Source: Roseitalea sp. MMSF_3546 (GTDB lineage Bacteria > Pseudomonadota > Alphaproteobacteria > Rhizobiales > Rhizobiaceae). Taken from it: a stretch of 64,000 nucleotides of DNA. Made by a program: the position numbers and the translations under genes. The stretch lies in the NCBI RefSeq assembly GCF_030732865.1, contig NZ_JASHKB010000001.1:186001-250000 (forward strand). Reading direction: 5' to 3'. The notes beneath the pieces are model-generated. The model searched no databases. It worked only from the letters and a program-made list of their open reading frames with translations, and was not told the DNA's origin. Shown here piece after piece: positions 8,727 through 18,538 of this stretch (positions are counted from its first letter, which is position 1; each line of letters starts with the position of its first letter).

Positions 8727-9683
8727 CTACACCGCGATCTGCGTCGGGTTCGCCCCGCCGAGGCGATGCGGCCAGACCTTGCCCGCGGCGGCCAGAAGCC
8801 CCGCCCGCGCGAGCGCCTCGCCGTCATGGATCTGCGGTGCGATGCCGGCGAGATCGAGCGCGCGTTCGTAAAGCGCACCGAGCCGCCCGCCGCCGACCAG
8901 GACCACGCGCCCGGGCCGGCCGAAACGCGCGATCGCGCCGGCGATGTCCTGGCCGATGATCGTGCCCGACAGCCGCGCCCGCGCGTCGGCCTCGCCCTCG
9001 CCGCGCAGCAGCGCGTGCGGGCGGATCGCGAACAGCCGCGTCAGTATCGTCTCGGGCCGTTCGAGCGAGGCCGCGACGGCCTCGGCAAAGCGCGGATGGT
9101 CGGCATCGACGGACCCGGTCCCGAGCGAATGGCGCAGCACCGTGCTCGTGCCGAGCGCGGCGTACAGTTCGCCGGTCAGCGCGGTCGCGAAGCGCCGCAC
9201 CTGCCGCGCCGCGCCGTCGATCTCCACCCATTTGGCATGGGTGCCGGGCATGCAGACAAGGCGCGACGCCGGCTCGGGTGCGACGGTGCAAAGGCCAAGC
9301 AGTTGCGTCTCCTCGCTGCGCATGACGTCGGGGGTTTCCGCGCTGCGATCGGCGATGCCGGGCAGGATGCGGATGTCGCGGCCCGGAACCTGCACATGCA
9401 CCGCCCGGTCGACCAGCGTGTCGAGGCAGGCGGGCACATCGACATAGGGCGCCTCCAGCCAGCCCTGGCGCGCGCCGACCATGCCGCACATCATCACCGG
9501 GGTGTCGGCCGGCGCGCCTAGGCGGTCGAGATGCGTCTCCAGAACGCCGGCAAAGGCGCTCGGAGCGGTCGCGCCCATGCCTTCGGCGCTGCGATCCTCG
9601 CCGACGATGCCGCCGCAGCAATCGACCGCCCACATGCGCAGATGCGAGGTGCCCCAGTCGACCAGTACCGCGGCGATCTGCAT
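8727..9683 (-). CDS. dgoK: 2-dehydro-3-deoxygalactonokinase
   Basis: The 318-residue sugar kinase opens with VLVDWGTSHLRMW, the phosphate-binding strand of the DgoK family, and has the conserved MCGMVGARQGW, MPGTHAKWV and VVLVGGGRLG blocks. It phosphorylates 2-keto-3-deoxygalactonate in the De Ley-Doudoroff pathway. Start chosen at ATG 9683; an in-frame GTG at 9695 overlapping the SDR stop (GTGA) is also possible. The long frame further upstream is the SDR gene out of frame. Confidence 0.92.
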   Translation of the reverse strand: MQIAAVLVDWGTSHLRMWAVDCCGGIVGEDRSAEGMGATAPSAFAGVLETHLDRLGAPADTPVMMCGMVGARQGWLEAPYVDVPACLDTLVDRAVHVQVPGRDIRILPGIADRSAETPDVMRSEETQLLGLCTVAPEPASRLVCMPGTHAKWVEIDGAARQVRRFATALTGELYAALGTSTVLRHSLGTGSVDADHPRFAEAVAASLERPETILTRLFAIRPHALLRGEGEADARARLSGTIIGQDIAGAIARFGRPGRVVLVGGGRLGALYERALDLAGIAPQIHDGEALARAGLLAAAGKVWPHRLGGANPTQIAV

Positions 9684-9691
9684 GGCACCGC

Positions 9692-10480
9692 TCACAGCAT
9701 CCCGCCGTCGGCCAGCAGCACCTGCGCGGTGATCGCGCTGGCCGCGTTCGAGGCCAGGAACAGGCAGGGCCCGACCATCTCCTCGGGCTGAAGCGCATGC
9801 TTGAGGCATTGCCGGCCGATCATCTCCTCGAGCCCTTCGTCGGTGACCCAGAGCTTTTTCTGCCGCTCGGTCATGATCCAGCCCGGCGCGATCGCGTTGA
9901 CGCGGATGCCGTGCTTGCCCAGCTTGCCCGCCAATCCCTTGGTCAGCCCGACAATGCCCGCCTTGGCGGTGGTGTATGCCGGCATGTCGCCGATATTGAG
10001 CATGTAGGAGGTCGAGGTGAAGTTGACGATCGCGCCCTTGCGCGCCTCGATCATGCCGTCGACCACCGCCTGCGCGGTGAAGAAGGCGTGGCGCAGATTG
10101 ATCGCCTGGTTCCGGTCCCAATAGGCCCCGTCGACCGCGTCGATCTCGTGGCGGTCGTCCCAGGCCGCATTGTTGATCAGGATCGAGATCGGCCCGTGCG
10201 CCCGCGCCGCATCCTCCACCGCCTTGCGCAGGGCGGCGATGTCGGTCAGGTCGGCATTGAGGAAATAGGGGATGGCGTCATAGCGCCCGCCAAGCGTATC
10301 GACGAGCGCGCGGCTCTGCGCCTCGGCGACATCGATGAAGGCGACCCTTGCGCCCTGGGCCACGAAGCCTTCGGTCAGCGCGGCGCCGATTCCCGTTCCG
10401 CCACCGGTGACAAGGACCGAGGCACCGGCGAGATCGGGATAGACGGGGTGGCTGCTCATTGCGGTCTCGTTCGTCGTCAT
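9692..10480 (-). CDS. SDR family dehydrogenase, probable D-galactose (or L-arabinose) 1-dehydrogenase
   Basis: A 262-residue classical short-chain dehydrogenase: NAD(P) motif TGGGTGIG, NNAA, catalytic Ser in FTSTSYM and YTTAK, and a C-terminal ADGGML. Position between melA and dgoK suggests it oxidises galactose to galactonolactone, starting the oxidative pathway completed by dgoK and dgoA. That substrate is inferred from context; the SDR fold alone does not define it. Start at ATG 10480, overlapping the melA stop as ATGA; ATG 10459 is the next in-frame choice. Confidence 0.85.
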   Translation of the reverse strand: MTTNETAMSSHPVYPDLAGASVLVTGGGTGIGAALTEGFVAQGARVAFIDVAEAQSRALVDTLGGRYDAIPYFLNADLTDIAALRKAVEDAARAHGPISILINNAAWDDRHEIDAVDGAYWDRNQAINLRHAFFTAQAVVDGMIEARKGAIVNFTSTSYMLNIGDMPAYTTAKAGIVGLTKGLAGKLGKHGIRVNAIAPGWIMTERQKKLWVTDEGLEEMIGRQCLKHALQPEEMVGPCLFLASNAASAITAQVLLADGGML

Positions 10481-11856
10481 TGCGCGGCGATGGACGACGC
10501 CGCACGCTCGTGCAGCCAGTCGGGCAGCCACGGGCCATGCGCCTCGATGAGCTGGTCGACGACGTTCCAGATCTGGTCGAGATCGAGTTCGGCGCCGGTG
10601 TGCGGGTCCATCATGGCAGCGTGATAGACGTGCGCGCGCTTGCGCTCAAGCAGGGCGCGCACGGTCAGTTCCTGCACATTGACATTGGTGCGCATCAGCG
10701 CGGCCAGTTGCGGCGGCAGCGCGCCGATGCGCGTTGGCTGGATTCCATTGGCATCGACAAGGCACGGCACCTCGACCGCGCAGCCCTCCGGCAGGCCGTC
10801 GATCAGCCCGTCATTGGGCACGTTGCCGTAGATCACCGACGGCGTGCCGGTGACGACCGAGTCGATGATGTCGGAGGCATATTCATGGCTCGCGTCGACC
10901 TCGATGCGCTCGGCCGCCTGCATCCGTGCATAATCGCGGGTCCAGCTTTCGACCTGCTCGACGCAACGCCTGGGATATTCGTCGAGCGGAATGCCGAAGC
11001 GCTCGATCAGGTCCGGCCGGTCGCGCTTGATGAACCAGGGCACGTATTCGGCGAAATGCTCCGAGCTCTCGGTGACGAAATAGCCAAGCCGCATCATCGT
11101 TTCGTAGCGCACCAGGTTCGGGCAGCGCGGGTTCCACGATGAAGGCTTGGGCATGCGTCCGGCGCGGTAGCCCTCGCGCAGAGCCGGGTAGAGATCGCGC
11201 CGCCGGCCGTCGGGAAGGCGCTGCTCCAGTTCCAGAAAGAAGGCGACATGGTTGATGCCCGCCACCTTGTAGCGCAGCGTTGCGACTTCGATGTCGAGAT
11301 CGCGCGCCAGTTCCGCCGCCGTGCCCTGCACCGAATGGCACAGGCCCACCTGGCGAATGCGCGGGAACTTCGCGGCGATCGCCCATGTGTTGATCGCCAT
11401 CGGGTTGACGTATTGCAGCAGGATCGCCTCGGGGCACAGCTCCTCCATGTCCGCGCACAGCGCCCACAGATGCGGTACGGTCCGCAGCCCGCGCATGATG
11501 CCGCCAAGGCCCAGCGTGTCGGCGATGGTCTGGCGCAGGCCGAAGCGCTTGGGCACATCGAAATCGGTGACCGTGGCCGGCTCGTAGCCGCCGATCTGGA
11601 AGGCGCAGATGACGAAATCGGCGCCCTCGAGCGCCGCGCGCCGGTCGGTGGTGGCACTCACGCGTGCACCGGCGCCGAGGCTGGCAATGAGCTTTTCGGC
11701 GATCAGCCGCGACTGCTCGAGCCGGCCCGCGTCGATGTCCATGAGCCGGAGATCGGCCTCGGCCAGCGCCTGGCGGCGGACGATGTCGCCGATCAGGTTC
11801 TTCGTGAACACGGTCGACCCGGCGCCGATGAAGGCGATTTTCGGAGCGGCGGCCAT
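10477..11856 (-). CDS. melA: Alpha-galactosidase, glycoside hydrolase family 4
   Basis: The 459-residue GH4 enzyme has the NAD-binding loop FIGAGSTVFTKNL at the N-terminus and metal ligands Cys173-His174 (GLCHSVQG) and His203 (GINHVAFF). GH4 enzymes work by an NAD- and Mn-dependent redox elimination mechanism and are cytoplasmic. QYVNPMAINTW and the overall length match MelA-type alpha-galactosidases rather than 6-phospho-glucosidases. This implies uptake of unphosphorylated alpha-galactosides such as melibiose or galactosyl-glycerol through the neighbouring ABC transporter. Confidence 0.93.
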   Translation of the reverse strand: MAAAPKIAFIGAGSTVFTKNLIGDIVRRQALAEADLRLMDIDAGRLEQSRLIAEKLIASLGAGARVSATTDRRAALEGADFVICAFQIGGYEPATVTDFDVPKRFGLRQTIADTLGLGGIMRGLRTVPHLWALCADMEELCPEAILLQYVNPMAINTWAIAAKFPRIRQVGLCHSVQGTAAELARDLDIEVATLRYKVAGINHVAFFLELEQRLPDGRRRDLYPALREGYRAGRMPKPSSWNPRCPNLVRYETMMRLGYFVTESSEHFAEYVPWFIKRDRPDLIERFGIPLDEYPRRCVEQVESWTRDYARMQAAERIEVDASHEYASDIIDSVVTGTPSVIYGNVPNDGLIDGLPEGCAVEVPCLVDANGIQPTRIGALPPQLAALMRTNVNVQELTVRALLERKRAHVYHAAMMDPHTGAELDLDQIWNVVDQLIEAHGPWLPDWLHERAASSIAAQ

Positions 11857-11862
11857 GGCCGA

Positions 11863-12717
11863 TCAGCCCTTGGTCGCGCCGAGCGTCAGCCCGGCGATGA
11901 AGTGCTTCTGCATGGCAAAGAACATCAGCACCGGCGGCAGCGCGGCGAGCAGCGAAGCTGCCGAGACGAGCTGCCACTGGTTGACGAACTGCCCGTTCAG
12001 CGAGCGCACGCCGACCGTGATCGGCAGATATTCGTCGGACTGGATGAGCACCGTCGCCCAGAAGAAGTCGTTCCACACGAATGTGAAGATCAGCACCGCC
12101 AGCGCCGCGATCGCCGGCCGCACCAGCGGCAGCACCAGATACCAGAAGATCTTGAACTCGCCCACGCCCTCGATGCGTGCCGATTCGATCAGCTCATAGG
12201 GCAGCGCCTTGATGAAGTTGCGCATGAACAGCGTGCAAAAGCCGGTCTGAAAGGCGGCGTGGAACAGCACCAGCCCGGTGATCGTGTCGTAAAGATCGGT
12301 GCGCACCGAAAGATCGCGCACCGGGATCATCAGGATCTGGAACGGCACGAAATTGCCGGCCACGAACAGGAAGAACAGCGGCAGCGCCCAGCGAAAGCCG
12401 CGATAGATCGCCAGCCCGTAGCCCGCCAGGCACGCCAGCGCCACCGAGACGATCACGGTCGGCACGGTAATGCGCAGCGAGTTCCACAGATAGACCGCCG
12501 CATCGGACGTCGTGAACACGGTCACGTAGTTCTCGATGAGCTGGAACTGCGACGGCCAGCCGAACACGTTGCCGGCATTGATGTCGGCGGCGGGGCGGAT
12601 CGAGGTCATGAAGATCGCCAGCAGCGGCAGCAGCCAGACGAACAGCGCGATCGGCAAGGCGAGCTTGTAGGTCAGTTGCGCGGACGGCGAGGCCTTCTGG
12701 ATCGGCGCCGGGAACAT
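11863..12717 (-). CDS. Sugar ABC transporter permease, MalG-like
   Basis: The 284-residue protein has about six membrane segments and the EAA loop ESARIEGVGEFKIFWYLVLP that contacts the ATPase. It is the second (MalG-like) permease of a CUT1 carbohydrate importer. The start ATG 12717 shares one base with the stop of the upstream permease (TGATG), so the two are translationally coupled; the longer frame upstream is the first permease out of frame. melA follows after 6 bp. Confidence 0.93.
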   Translation of the reverse strand: MFPAPIQKASPSAQLTYKLALPIALFVWLLPLLAIFMTSIRPAADINAGNVFGWPSQFQLIENYVTVFTTSDAAVYLWNSLRITVPTVIVSVALACLAGYGLAIYRGFRWALPLFFLFVAGNFVPFQILMIPVRDLSVRTDLYDTITGLVLFHAAFQTGFCTLFMRNFIKALPYELIESARIEGVGEFKIFWYLVLPLVRPAIAALAVLIFTFVWNDFFWATVLIQSDEYLPITVGVRSLNGQFVNQWQLVSAASLLAALPPVLMFFAMQKHFIAGLTLGATKG

Positions 12718-13661
12718 CAGCGGCCCTCCCGCTCGTCGCGCCACATCCGCCACAGGAAATAGGAGATGTAGACCAGCATGATGGTGAACAGCACCGTGGC
12801 GATGGCCGAGCCGTAGCCGTAGCGGAAGCCGTATTCGGACAGCGCCACCTCGTACATGTAATAGGCCAGCACGTTGGACGAGCCGTACGGTCCGCCCTGC
12901 GTCATGATCGCGATCAGATCGAACGAGCGCAGCGCGCCGATGACGGTGACGACCACGGCGATGAAGGTCGCCGGCCTGAGCTGCGGCAGGATGACGTGCC
13001 AGAGCATGCGCCAGCCCCTGGCGCCGTCGAGCCGGCCGGCCTCGACCTGGTCGGGCGAGACGTTGTTCAGACCGGTCAGGTACAGGATCATGCAATAGGC
13101 GATCTGCGGCCACAGCCCGGCGAAGATGATGCCATAGGTGACGTAGCGCTCATCGCCCAGAATGGACGGCGGTCTTGCGCCGAAGAACTCCCAGACCTGC
13201 CCGACGATGCCGAAATTGGGATTGTAGAACCAGGCGAAGATCAGCCCGACGACGACCTGGCTGATCACGAAGGGGAAAAAGAACAGCGACTTGTAGACGC
13301 GGATGCCGGCGACAGTCTGGTTGAGGAACAGCGCCACGGCGAGCCCGGCCGGCACCGCCGCCATGTAGAGCACCAGCCAGATGACGTTGTTCTTCAGCGA
13401 GGTGTAGAACCGGTCGTCGTAGAGCAGGTCCTCGTAATTGCGCAGGCCCACCCATTCGGCCTCGCCCAGCCCGTCCCACTCGTAAAACGAGATCCAGATC
13501 GACTGGAAGATCGGCGCGACCACGTAGATTGCGAACATGATCAGCGCCGGGGCGAGAAACAGCCAGGGCGCCAGCGCGATGCGGTTGCGCCGATACCAGC
13601 TGCGCCTGCGGCGCGCGCCCGCCGGCGAACCGGCAATGGGCGGAACGACGACATCGGTCAT
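12717..13661 (-). CDS. Sugar ABC transporter permease, MalF-like
   Basis: The 314-residue inner-membrane protein carries an early hydrophobic segment (ALAPWLFLAPALIMFAIYV), five more predicted helices and the EAA-type motif EAGRLDGARGWRMLWHVILP. This is the MalF-like subunit of a CUT1 importer. A strong ribosome site GAGGGAGG lies 7-8 bases before ATG 13661. A perfect 10-bp stem-loop separates it from the binding-protein gene upstream, consistent with higher expression of the latter. Confidence 0.93.
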   Translation of the reverse strand: MTDVVVPPIAGSPAGARRRRSWYRRNRIALAPWLFLAPALIMFAIYVVAPIFQSIWISFYEWDGLGEAEWVGLRNYEDLLYDDRFYTSLKNNVIWLVLYMAAVPAGLAVALFLNQTVAGIRVYKSLFFFPFVISQVVVGLIFAWFYNPNFGIVGQVWEFFGARPPSILGDERYVTYGIIFAGLWPQIAYCMILYLTGLNNVSPDQVEAGRLDGARGWRMLWHVILPQLRPATFIAVVVTVIGALRSFDLIAIMTQGGPYGSSNVLAYYMYEVALSEYGFRYGYGSAIATVLFTIMLVYISYFLWRMWRDEREGR

Positions 13662-13682
13662 GTCCGGCCTCCCTCGGCGCGG

Positions 13683-13704
13683 CCGGGCACCGTGCGGTGC
13701 CCGG
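13683..13704 (-). repeat. Perfect stem-loop between binding-protein and permease genes
   Basis: CCGGGCACCG at 13683-13692 and CGGTGCCCGG at 13695-13704 are exact inverted repeats around TG. No T-tract follows on the minus strand, so this is better read as an mRNA-stabilising or attenuating hairpin that raises binding-protein mRNA over permease mRNA than as a full terminator. Confidence 0.6.
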
Positions 13705-13724
13705 TCGATCGAATGGCTGGTCGG

Positions 13725-14960
13725 TTACTCGTAGACCCGTTCCTGGATGCGGTCGAGCCGCTCCAGAATGCGGTCCAGGCGATCGGGATTGATCATGAAC
13801 TCCTGGAAGCCCTCCATGCCGGCCTTGGCCATCTCGGCAGGCGCGTCGCGGTCGAAGAACTGGGCGATGCCGGCGGCGTCGTTGAGGACCTCGAAGCCCT
13901 GCTGCAGGAACTTGTCGTCGCCCACCTCGGCCTCCGAGTTGACCGGAAGCTGGCCAAGCCGCTTGTTCCACTCGGTCTGGATGTCCGGACGCGCCACGAA
14001 GGCCAGGAACAGGCGCGCATCTTCCTTGTTCTGGGCGTTGGAGGGAATGTGCCAGGTATCGGTCGGTGCTTCCTCGGCGTTCGGAATGTCCGGATCGATG
14101 ACCGGGAACTGGAAGAAGTCGATCTGGTCGTTGGTCAGTCCGGCGTCGCGCATCGCTGCGACGGCGAAATTACCCATGACATACATGCCCGCCTCGCCCT
14201 GCACGAACGGCGCCAGCGCGTCCTGCCAGCTCATCGTGGCGTGGTTCTCGATGAAGCCGCCGGCGTCCATCAGCTCGTTCCAGCGGTCGAAGGTCGCCCG
14301 CACGCGGTCGTCGGTCCAGTCAACGCGGCCCGCGGTCAGATCCATGTGGAAGTCGTAGCCGTTCTGACGCAGGTTCAGATAGTCGAACACGCCGGCGGCG
14401 GTCCACAGGAACTGGGTGCCGATGGTGAACGGTGTGATGTCGTTCTCCGAGAGCGTACGGGAAACCTCGAGCAGCTCTTCCCAGGTCTGCGGCTCCTCCA
14501 GGCCGAGCTCCTCGAAGATGTCCTTCCGGTAGTAGACGCCCCACTGGTAGTAGGTATAGGGCACGCCCCACTGCTTGCCGTCAATCGTCATGGACGGCAT
14601 GGTCGAGGCCAGCGTCTCGTCGAACCCGTTCTCCTCCCAGACGTCGGACACGTCATCGAACAGGCCGGCCTCGACGAACGGCGCCATGCGGTTGCCGGCA
14701 TACCAGGAGGTCACGTCGGGCGCGTCGGCCGACAGGAAGTTGCGGATCGCGGTCTTGTGCGCCTCGCGATCGTTGATGTTGGTGGTCACGTTGATGTCCG
14801 GATATTCGGCCTTGAACTGCTCGATCACCCATTCGAACGACTCCTTGGGTGCCGGATTGAGATCATCGAACGTGATGACGAGATCGCGTGCAAGCGCCGA
14901 GCCGGCCATCATGGCGAGCGTGGCTGCGCCGAGCACGGCGGTTTTGACGATGTGTTTCAT
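13725..14960 (-). CDS. Extracellular solute-binding protein, CUT1 sugar transporter
   Basis: The 411-residue family 1 solute-binding protein has a Sec signal peptide (residues 1-24, positively charged start then AVLGAATLAMMAGSALA). The mature part shows WYAGNRMAPFVEAGLFDDVSD and VPYTYYQWGVYYRKD, typical of oligosaccharide binders. Start ATG 14960 is set by a strong GGGAGG ribosome site 8-9 bases upstream; the frame extends further but without a site. First gene of the galactoside operon. Ligand not predictable from sequence; the enzymes downstream suggest an alpha- or beta-galactoside. Confidence 0.93.
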   Translation of the reverse strand: MKHIVKTAVLGAATLAMMAGSALARDLVITFDDLNPAPKESFEWVIEQFKAEYPDINVTTNINDREAHKTAIRNFLSADAPDVTSWYAGNRMAPFVEAGLFDDVSDVWEENGFDETLASTMPSMTIDGKQWGVPYTYYQWGVYYRKDIFEELGLEEPQTWEELLEVSRTLSENDITPFTIGTQFLWTAAGVFDYLNLRQNGYDFHMDLTAGRVDWTDDRVRATFDRWNELMDAGGFIENHATMSWQDALAPFVQGEAGMYVMGNFAVAAMRDAGLTNDQIDFFQFPVIDPDIPNAEEAPTDTWHIPSNAQNKEDARLFLAFVARPDIQTEWNKRLGQLPVNSEAEVGDDKFLQQGFEVLNDAAGIAQFFDRDAPAEMAKAGMEGFQEFMINPDRLDRILERLDRIQERVYE

Positions 14961-15063
14961 GTGCAGTTTACCTCCCGAATGCGAGCGTCGTCGCGCTCGC
15001 CCTGCCAAGAGCGCGCCGCCGTGCCGGGAACGGCCCGGATGCACGCCATTCACAGTCCAATCC

Positions 15064-15114
15064 ATTCCGAATAATGGAATCCGATTTGACTATTGTGAAT
15101 TATTGATCTAGCAT
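15064..15114. promoter_or_regulatory. Divergent promoters and candidate IclR-family operator
   Basis: Plus strand: TTGACT at 15086-15091, 17-bp spacer, TAGCAT at 15109-15114, reading to the iclR-type gene. Minus strand: TTCACA (15099-15094), 17-bp spacer, CATTAT (15076-15071), reading to the sugar operon. ATTCC (15064-15068) and GGAAT (15076-15080) form a dyad, ATTCCGAATAATGGAAT, that covers the putative minus-strand -10 box. The region is AT-rich against a GC-rich genome. The operator assignment is inferred from position and symmetry. Confidence 0.45.
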
Positions 15115-15168
15115 TCCTGCAATGTCAAGGGCGTGCGCCCTGACGCGCCGCGAACCGGGAAGGAGACG

Positions 15169-15975
15169 ATGACCATGTCCGCCGAAAGGGCATCGGGCGA
15201 CAGGGCGGGCTCGGGCACCGGCACGCTGGGCAAGGCGATGGCCGTGCTCGATACGGTCGCGCGGGCCGAACGTCCCTTGCGCTTTCGCGATCTGCGCGAG
15301 GCGATCCCGCAGCCGGCGGCGACCCTGCACCGGCAGGTCTCCAATCTGGTCTCGGAGGGGCTGTTGCAGGTCAATCCCGACCATTCCTACCAGCTCGGCG
15401 TCCGCCTGTTGCGCTTTGCCTCCAATGCCTGGTCCGGCAATCGCTTCCGCGAGGTCGCCGAGCCGCACCTGGCGGCGCTGCATGCGGCGACCGGGGAGAC
15501 GGTGCATCTGGGCGTCCTGCACGATCTGGAGGTCGTCTATCTGGACAAGGTGGAGTCGCGACAGTCGGTGCGCATGCACAGCCAGATCGGCAATGCCTCG
15601 CCATGCTATTGCACCGGCGTCGGCAAGGCGGCGCTGGCGGCCATGCCGATGCAGGCGGCCCAGGCGCTCGTTCGCCGCCTGACCTTCAGGCGCCATACCG
15701 AGACCACCATCACCGATGCGTCCGCCCTGCTGGCCGAGATCGCCGATATCCGCCGCACGGGCATCGCGTTTGACCGCGAGGAGCACGAGCCGGGCATTCA
15801 CTGCATCGCCGCGCCCATTCATTCGCCCGACCGGTCGCTGGTCGGCGCGGTCTCGGTCACCGCGCCGAGCTATCGCATTGCGATGGCCCAGCTCGCCGGA
15901 TGGGCGGACGAGGTGCGCCGCACGGCGCAGGCCATCAACAACGACATCGAAATCAGGTTGGGACCGCGCGCCTGA
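15169..15975 (+). CDS. IclR family transcriptional regulator
   Basis: The 268-residue protein has an N-terminal winged helix (about residues 18-75, including [18 protein letters not shown]) and the IclR effector domain (about 90-255, with [15 protein letters not shown] and [12 protein letters not shown]). It likely controls the divergent galactoside operon and its own unit with the transporter ATPase. AGGAG lies at 15161-15165, so ATG 15169 (3-base spacing) or ATG 15175 (9-base spacing) is the start; the family alignment does not decide. Confidence 0.9.
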   Translation: MTMSAERASGDRAGSGTGTLGKAMAVLDTVARAERPLRFRDLREAIPQPAATLHRQVSNLVSEGLLQVNPDHSYQLGVRLLRFASNAWSGNRFREVAEPHLAALHAATGETVHLGVLHDLEVVYLDKVESRQSVRMHSQIGNASPCYCTGVGKAALAAMPMQAAQALVRRLTFRRHTETTITDASALLAEIADIRRTGIAFDREEHEPGIHCIAAPIHSPDRSLVGAVSVTAPSYRIAMAQLAGWADEVRRTAQAINNDIEIRLGPRA

Positions 15976-16001
15976 TCGCGCGGGGGCAGGGGAGGCACGC
16001 A

Positions 16002-17084
<1,083 letters not shown>

Positions 17085-17108
17085 GGCATCGGAAATCCGT
17101 CGCCGGGC

Positions 17109-17573
17109 TCAGGCCGCGTTCGAGGCCGGTTCGCTGACCAGATAGTCATACAGCGCGTCCGGATCGGAGGTCGCGCGCAGATGGGCGACCCGCACCGGAT
17201 CGCGCATCAGCCGGGCGATCCGCGACAGCGCCTTGAGGTGATCGGCGCCGGCGCTTTCGGGGGCCAGCAGCAGGAAGACCAGATCCACCGGCTGATCGTC
17301 GAGCGCATCGAAATCGATGGGCGCCGACAGCCGCGCGAACACACCGGTGATGCGGTCGAAATTGGGGAACTTGCCGTGCGGGATGGCGATGCCGTTGCCC
17401 ACGCCCGTCGAGCCCAGCTTCTCGCGCTGCAGGATCGTGTCGAAGATTTCGCGCGCCGACAGGCCGGTCAGGTCGGCGGCATGCTCGGCGATGGCCTGAA
17501 GGAGCTGCTTCTTCGAACTGGCCCGCAGATCACCGATCACGGCCTCCCGAGGCAGTATGTCGCCTAGATTCAT
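17109..17573 (-). CDS. ptsN: PTS IIA-like nitrogen regulatory protein
   Basis: The 154-residue EIIA(Ntr) has the phosphorylation site His66 in GIAIPHGKF and the usual LGSTGVGNG lead-in. It is the output protein of the nitrogen PTS, receiving phosphate from PtsP via NPr and regulating transporters and metabolism by phosphorylation state. ATG 17573 gives the family length and has AAGGTG upstream. It lies downstream of hpf and rpoN on the same strand, a standard proteobacterial arrangement, with a 259-bp gap holding two inverted repeats. Confidence 0.95.
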   Translation of the reverse strand: MNLGDILPREAVIGDLRASSKKQLLQAIAEHAADLTGLSAREIFDTILQREKLGSTGVGNGIAIPHGKFPNFDRITGVFARLSAPIDFDALDDQPVDLVFLLLAPESAGADHLKALSRIARLMRDPVRVAHLRATSDPDALYDYLVSEPASNAA

Positions 17574-17677
17574 GTCGATCACCTTGCGTCGCCGGACCGC
17601 GGCATGCGCCATTTGGCCGGCATCACGGATGGACGTCCGGCTCCCCGCCAGGCAGAGCCGGTCCCTGGTGAAGCGGA

Positions 17678-17726
17678 TTTGACATTTGATACCCGCTCGA
17701 TGTCGCGCTCGAAATCAAATGTCAAA
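17678..17726. repeat. 13-bp perfect inverted repeat upstream of ptsN
   Basis: TTTGACATTTGAT (17678-17690) and ATCAAATGTCAAA (17714-17726) are exact inverted repeats with a 23-base spacer. The arms are AT-rich and each contains TTGACA on one strand, so they could be operator half-sites or a -35 element for ptsN. No clear -10 box found at 17 bp. Function unknown. Confidence 0.5.
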
Positions 17727-17767
17727 CTCGAGACTCCAAGCAAATCAAAGCGTTGCCAGTGGCCTTT

Positions 17768-17821
17768 GGTTCCGGCGTTTGCATCGATGTGTGTTGCCGG
17801 TGGGATGCGAACGTCGGAACC
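17768..17821 (-). terminator. Long imperfect stem-loop just downstream of hpf
   Basis: Arms 17768-17785 and 17804-17821 (18 bases each) are complementary at 16 positions with an 18-base loop, starting 11 bases after the hpf stop. There is no T-tract, so it may be a processing or mRNA-stabilising structure instead of an intrinsic terminator. Confidence 0.4.
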
Positions 17822-17832
17822 GGACGCCTGGC

Positions 17833-18408
17833 TTACTCCAGTGAACCCGGATCGATCCAGCCGATGTTTCCGTCCGGGCGCCGATAGACGAGATTGACGC
17901 CTCCGCTGCCCGCGTTGCGGAACACATAGACCGGCGTGTCCTGCAGGTCCAGTTGCAAAACCGCCGAGGAGACGGGCATTGTTGATAAGCTCTTGCGGGT
18001 TTCGGCGATCACCAGCGGCGCATAATCGTCGGGAATGTCCTCTTCATCGTCCTCGGGCAGCGCCTCCAGAACGCGATAGGCGTACTCCTCGGTGCGCGTG
18101 GCCGCGCCATTGGCGTGGTGCGATTTCAGCCGGCGCTTGTAGCGGCGCAGGCGCTTTTCGATGCGTTCGGCGGCGGCATCGAAGGAGGCTTGCGGATCCT
18201 GTGCTTCGCCGGTGGCCTGCAGCATGGCGCCCGAATCAAGATGCAGCATGCAGTCGGTGGTGAAGCGCGACTTCGACTTCTCGACCGTCACGTGCCCGGA
18301 GGCACGCCCGCTGAAGTACTTGGTGATCGCTTCGTCGATCCGGTCCTCGATCCGCGTGCGGAACGCGTCGCCGATCTCCATGTGCTTTCCCGAAACGCGC
18401 AGGCTCAT
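17833..18408 (-). CDS. hpf: Ribosome hibernation promoting factor, long form
   Basis: The 191-residue protein joins an N-terminal S30AE/YfiA domain (about 1-100; MSLRVSGKHMEIGDAFR) to the C-terminal dimerisation domain of long HPF (about 135-190; VYVFRNAGSGGVNLVYRRPDG). Long HPF pairs 70S ribosomes into 100S dimers in stationary phase. AGAGGTGAC precedes ATG 18408. It sits between rpoN and ptsN as in most rhizobia. Confidence 0.95.
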   Translation of the reverse strand: MSLRVSGKHMEIGDAFRTRIEDRIDEAITKYFSGRASGHVTVEKSKSRFTTDCMLHLDSGAMLQATGEAQDPQASFDAAAERIEKRLRRYKRRLKSHHANGAATRTEEYAYRVLEALPEDDEEDIPDDYAPLVIAETRKSLSTMPVSSAVLQLDLQDTPVYVFRNAGSGGVNLVYRRPDGNIGWIDPGSLE

Positions 18409-18538
18409 CGTGTCACCTCTTTCGAACCATCATTATTGGCTGCCCTGGCTCAACGCAGCAGCGACAGATTGGTGCAATCGGCACATATTGTGAAGGGTTC
18501 GCGCGGCAAAAGCCGTGCGTTCGCCCTTTCGGGCCCGT

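Noticed and set aside
12996-15074. 692-codon plus-strand frame
   Set aside because: Antisense to the sugar permease and binding-protein genes; no recognisable domain or ribosome site.
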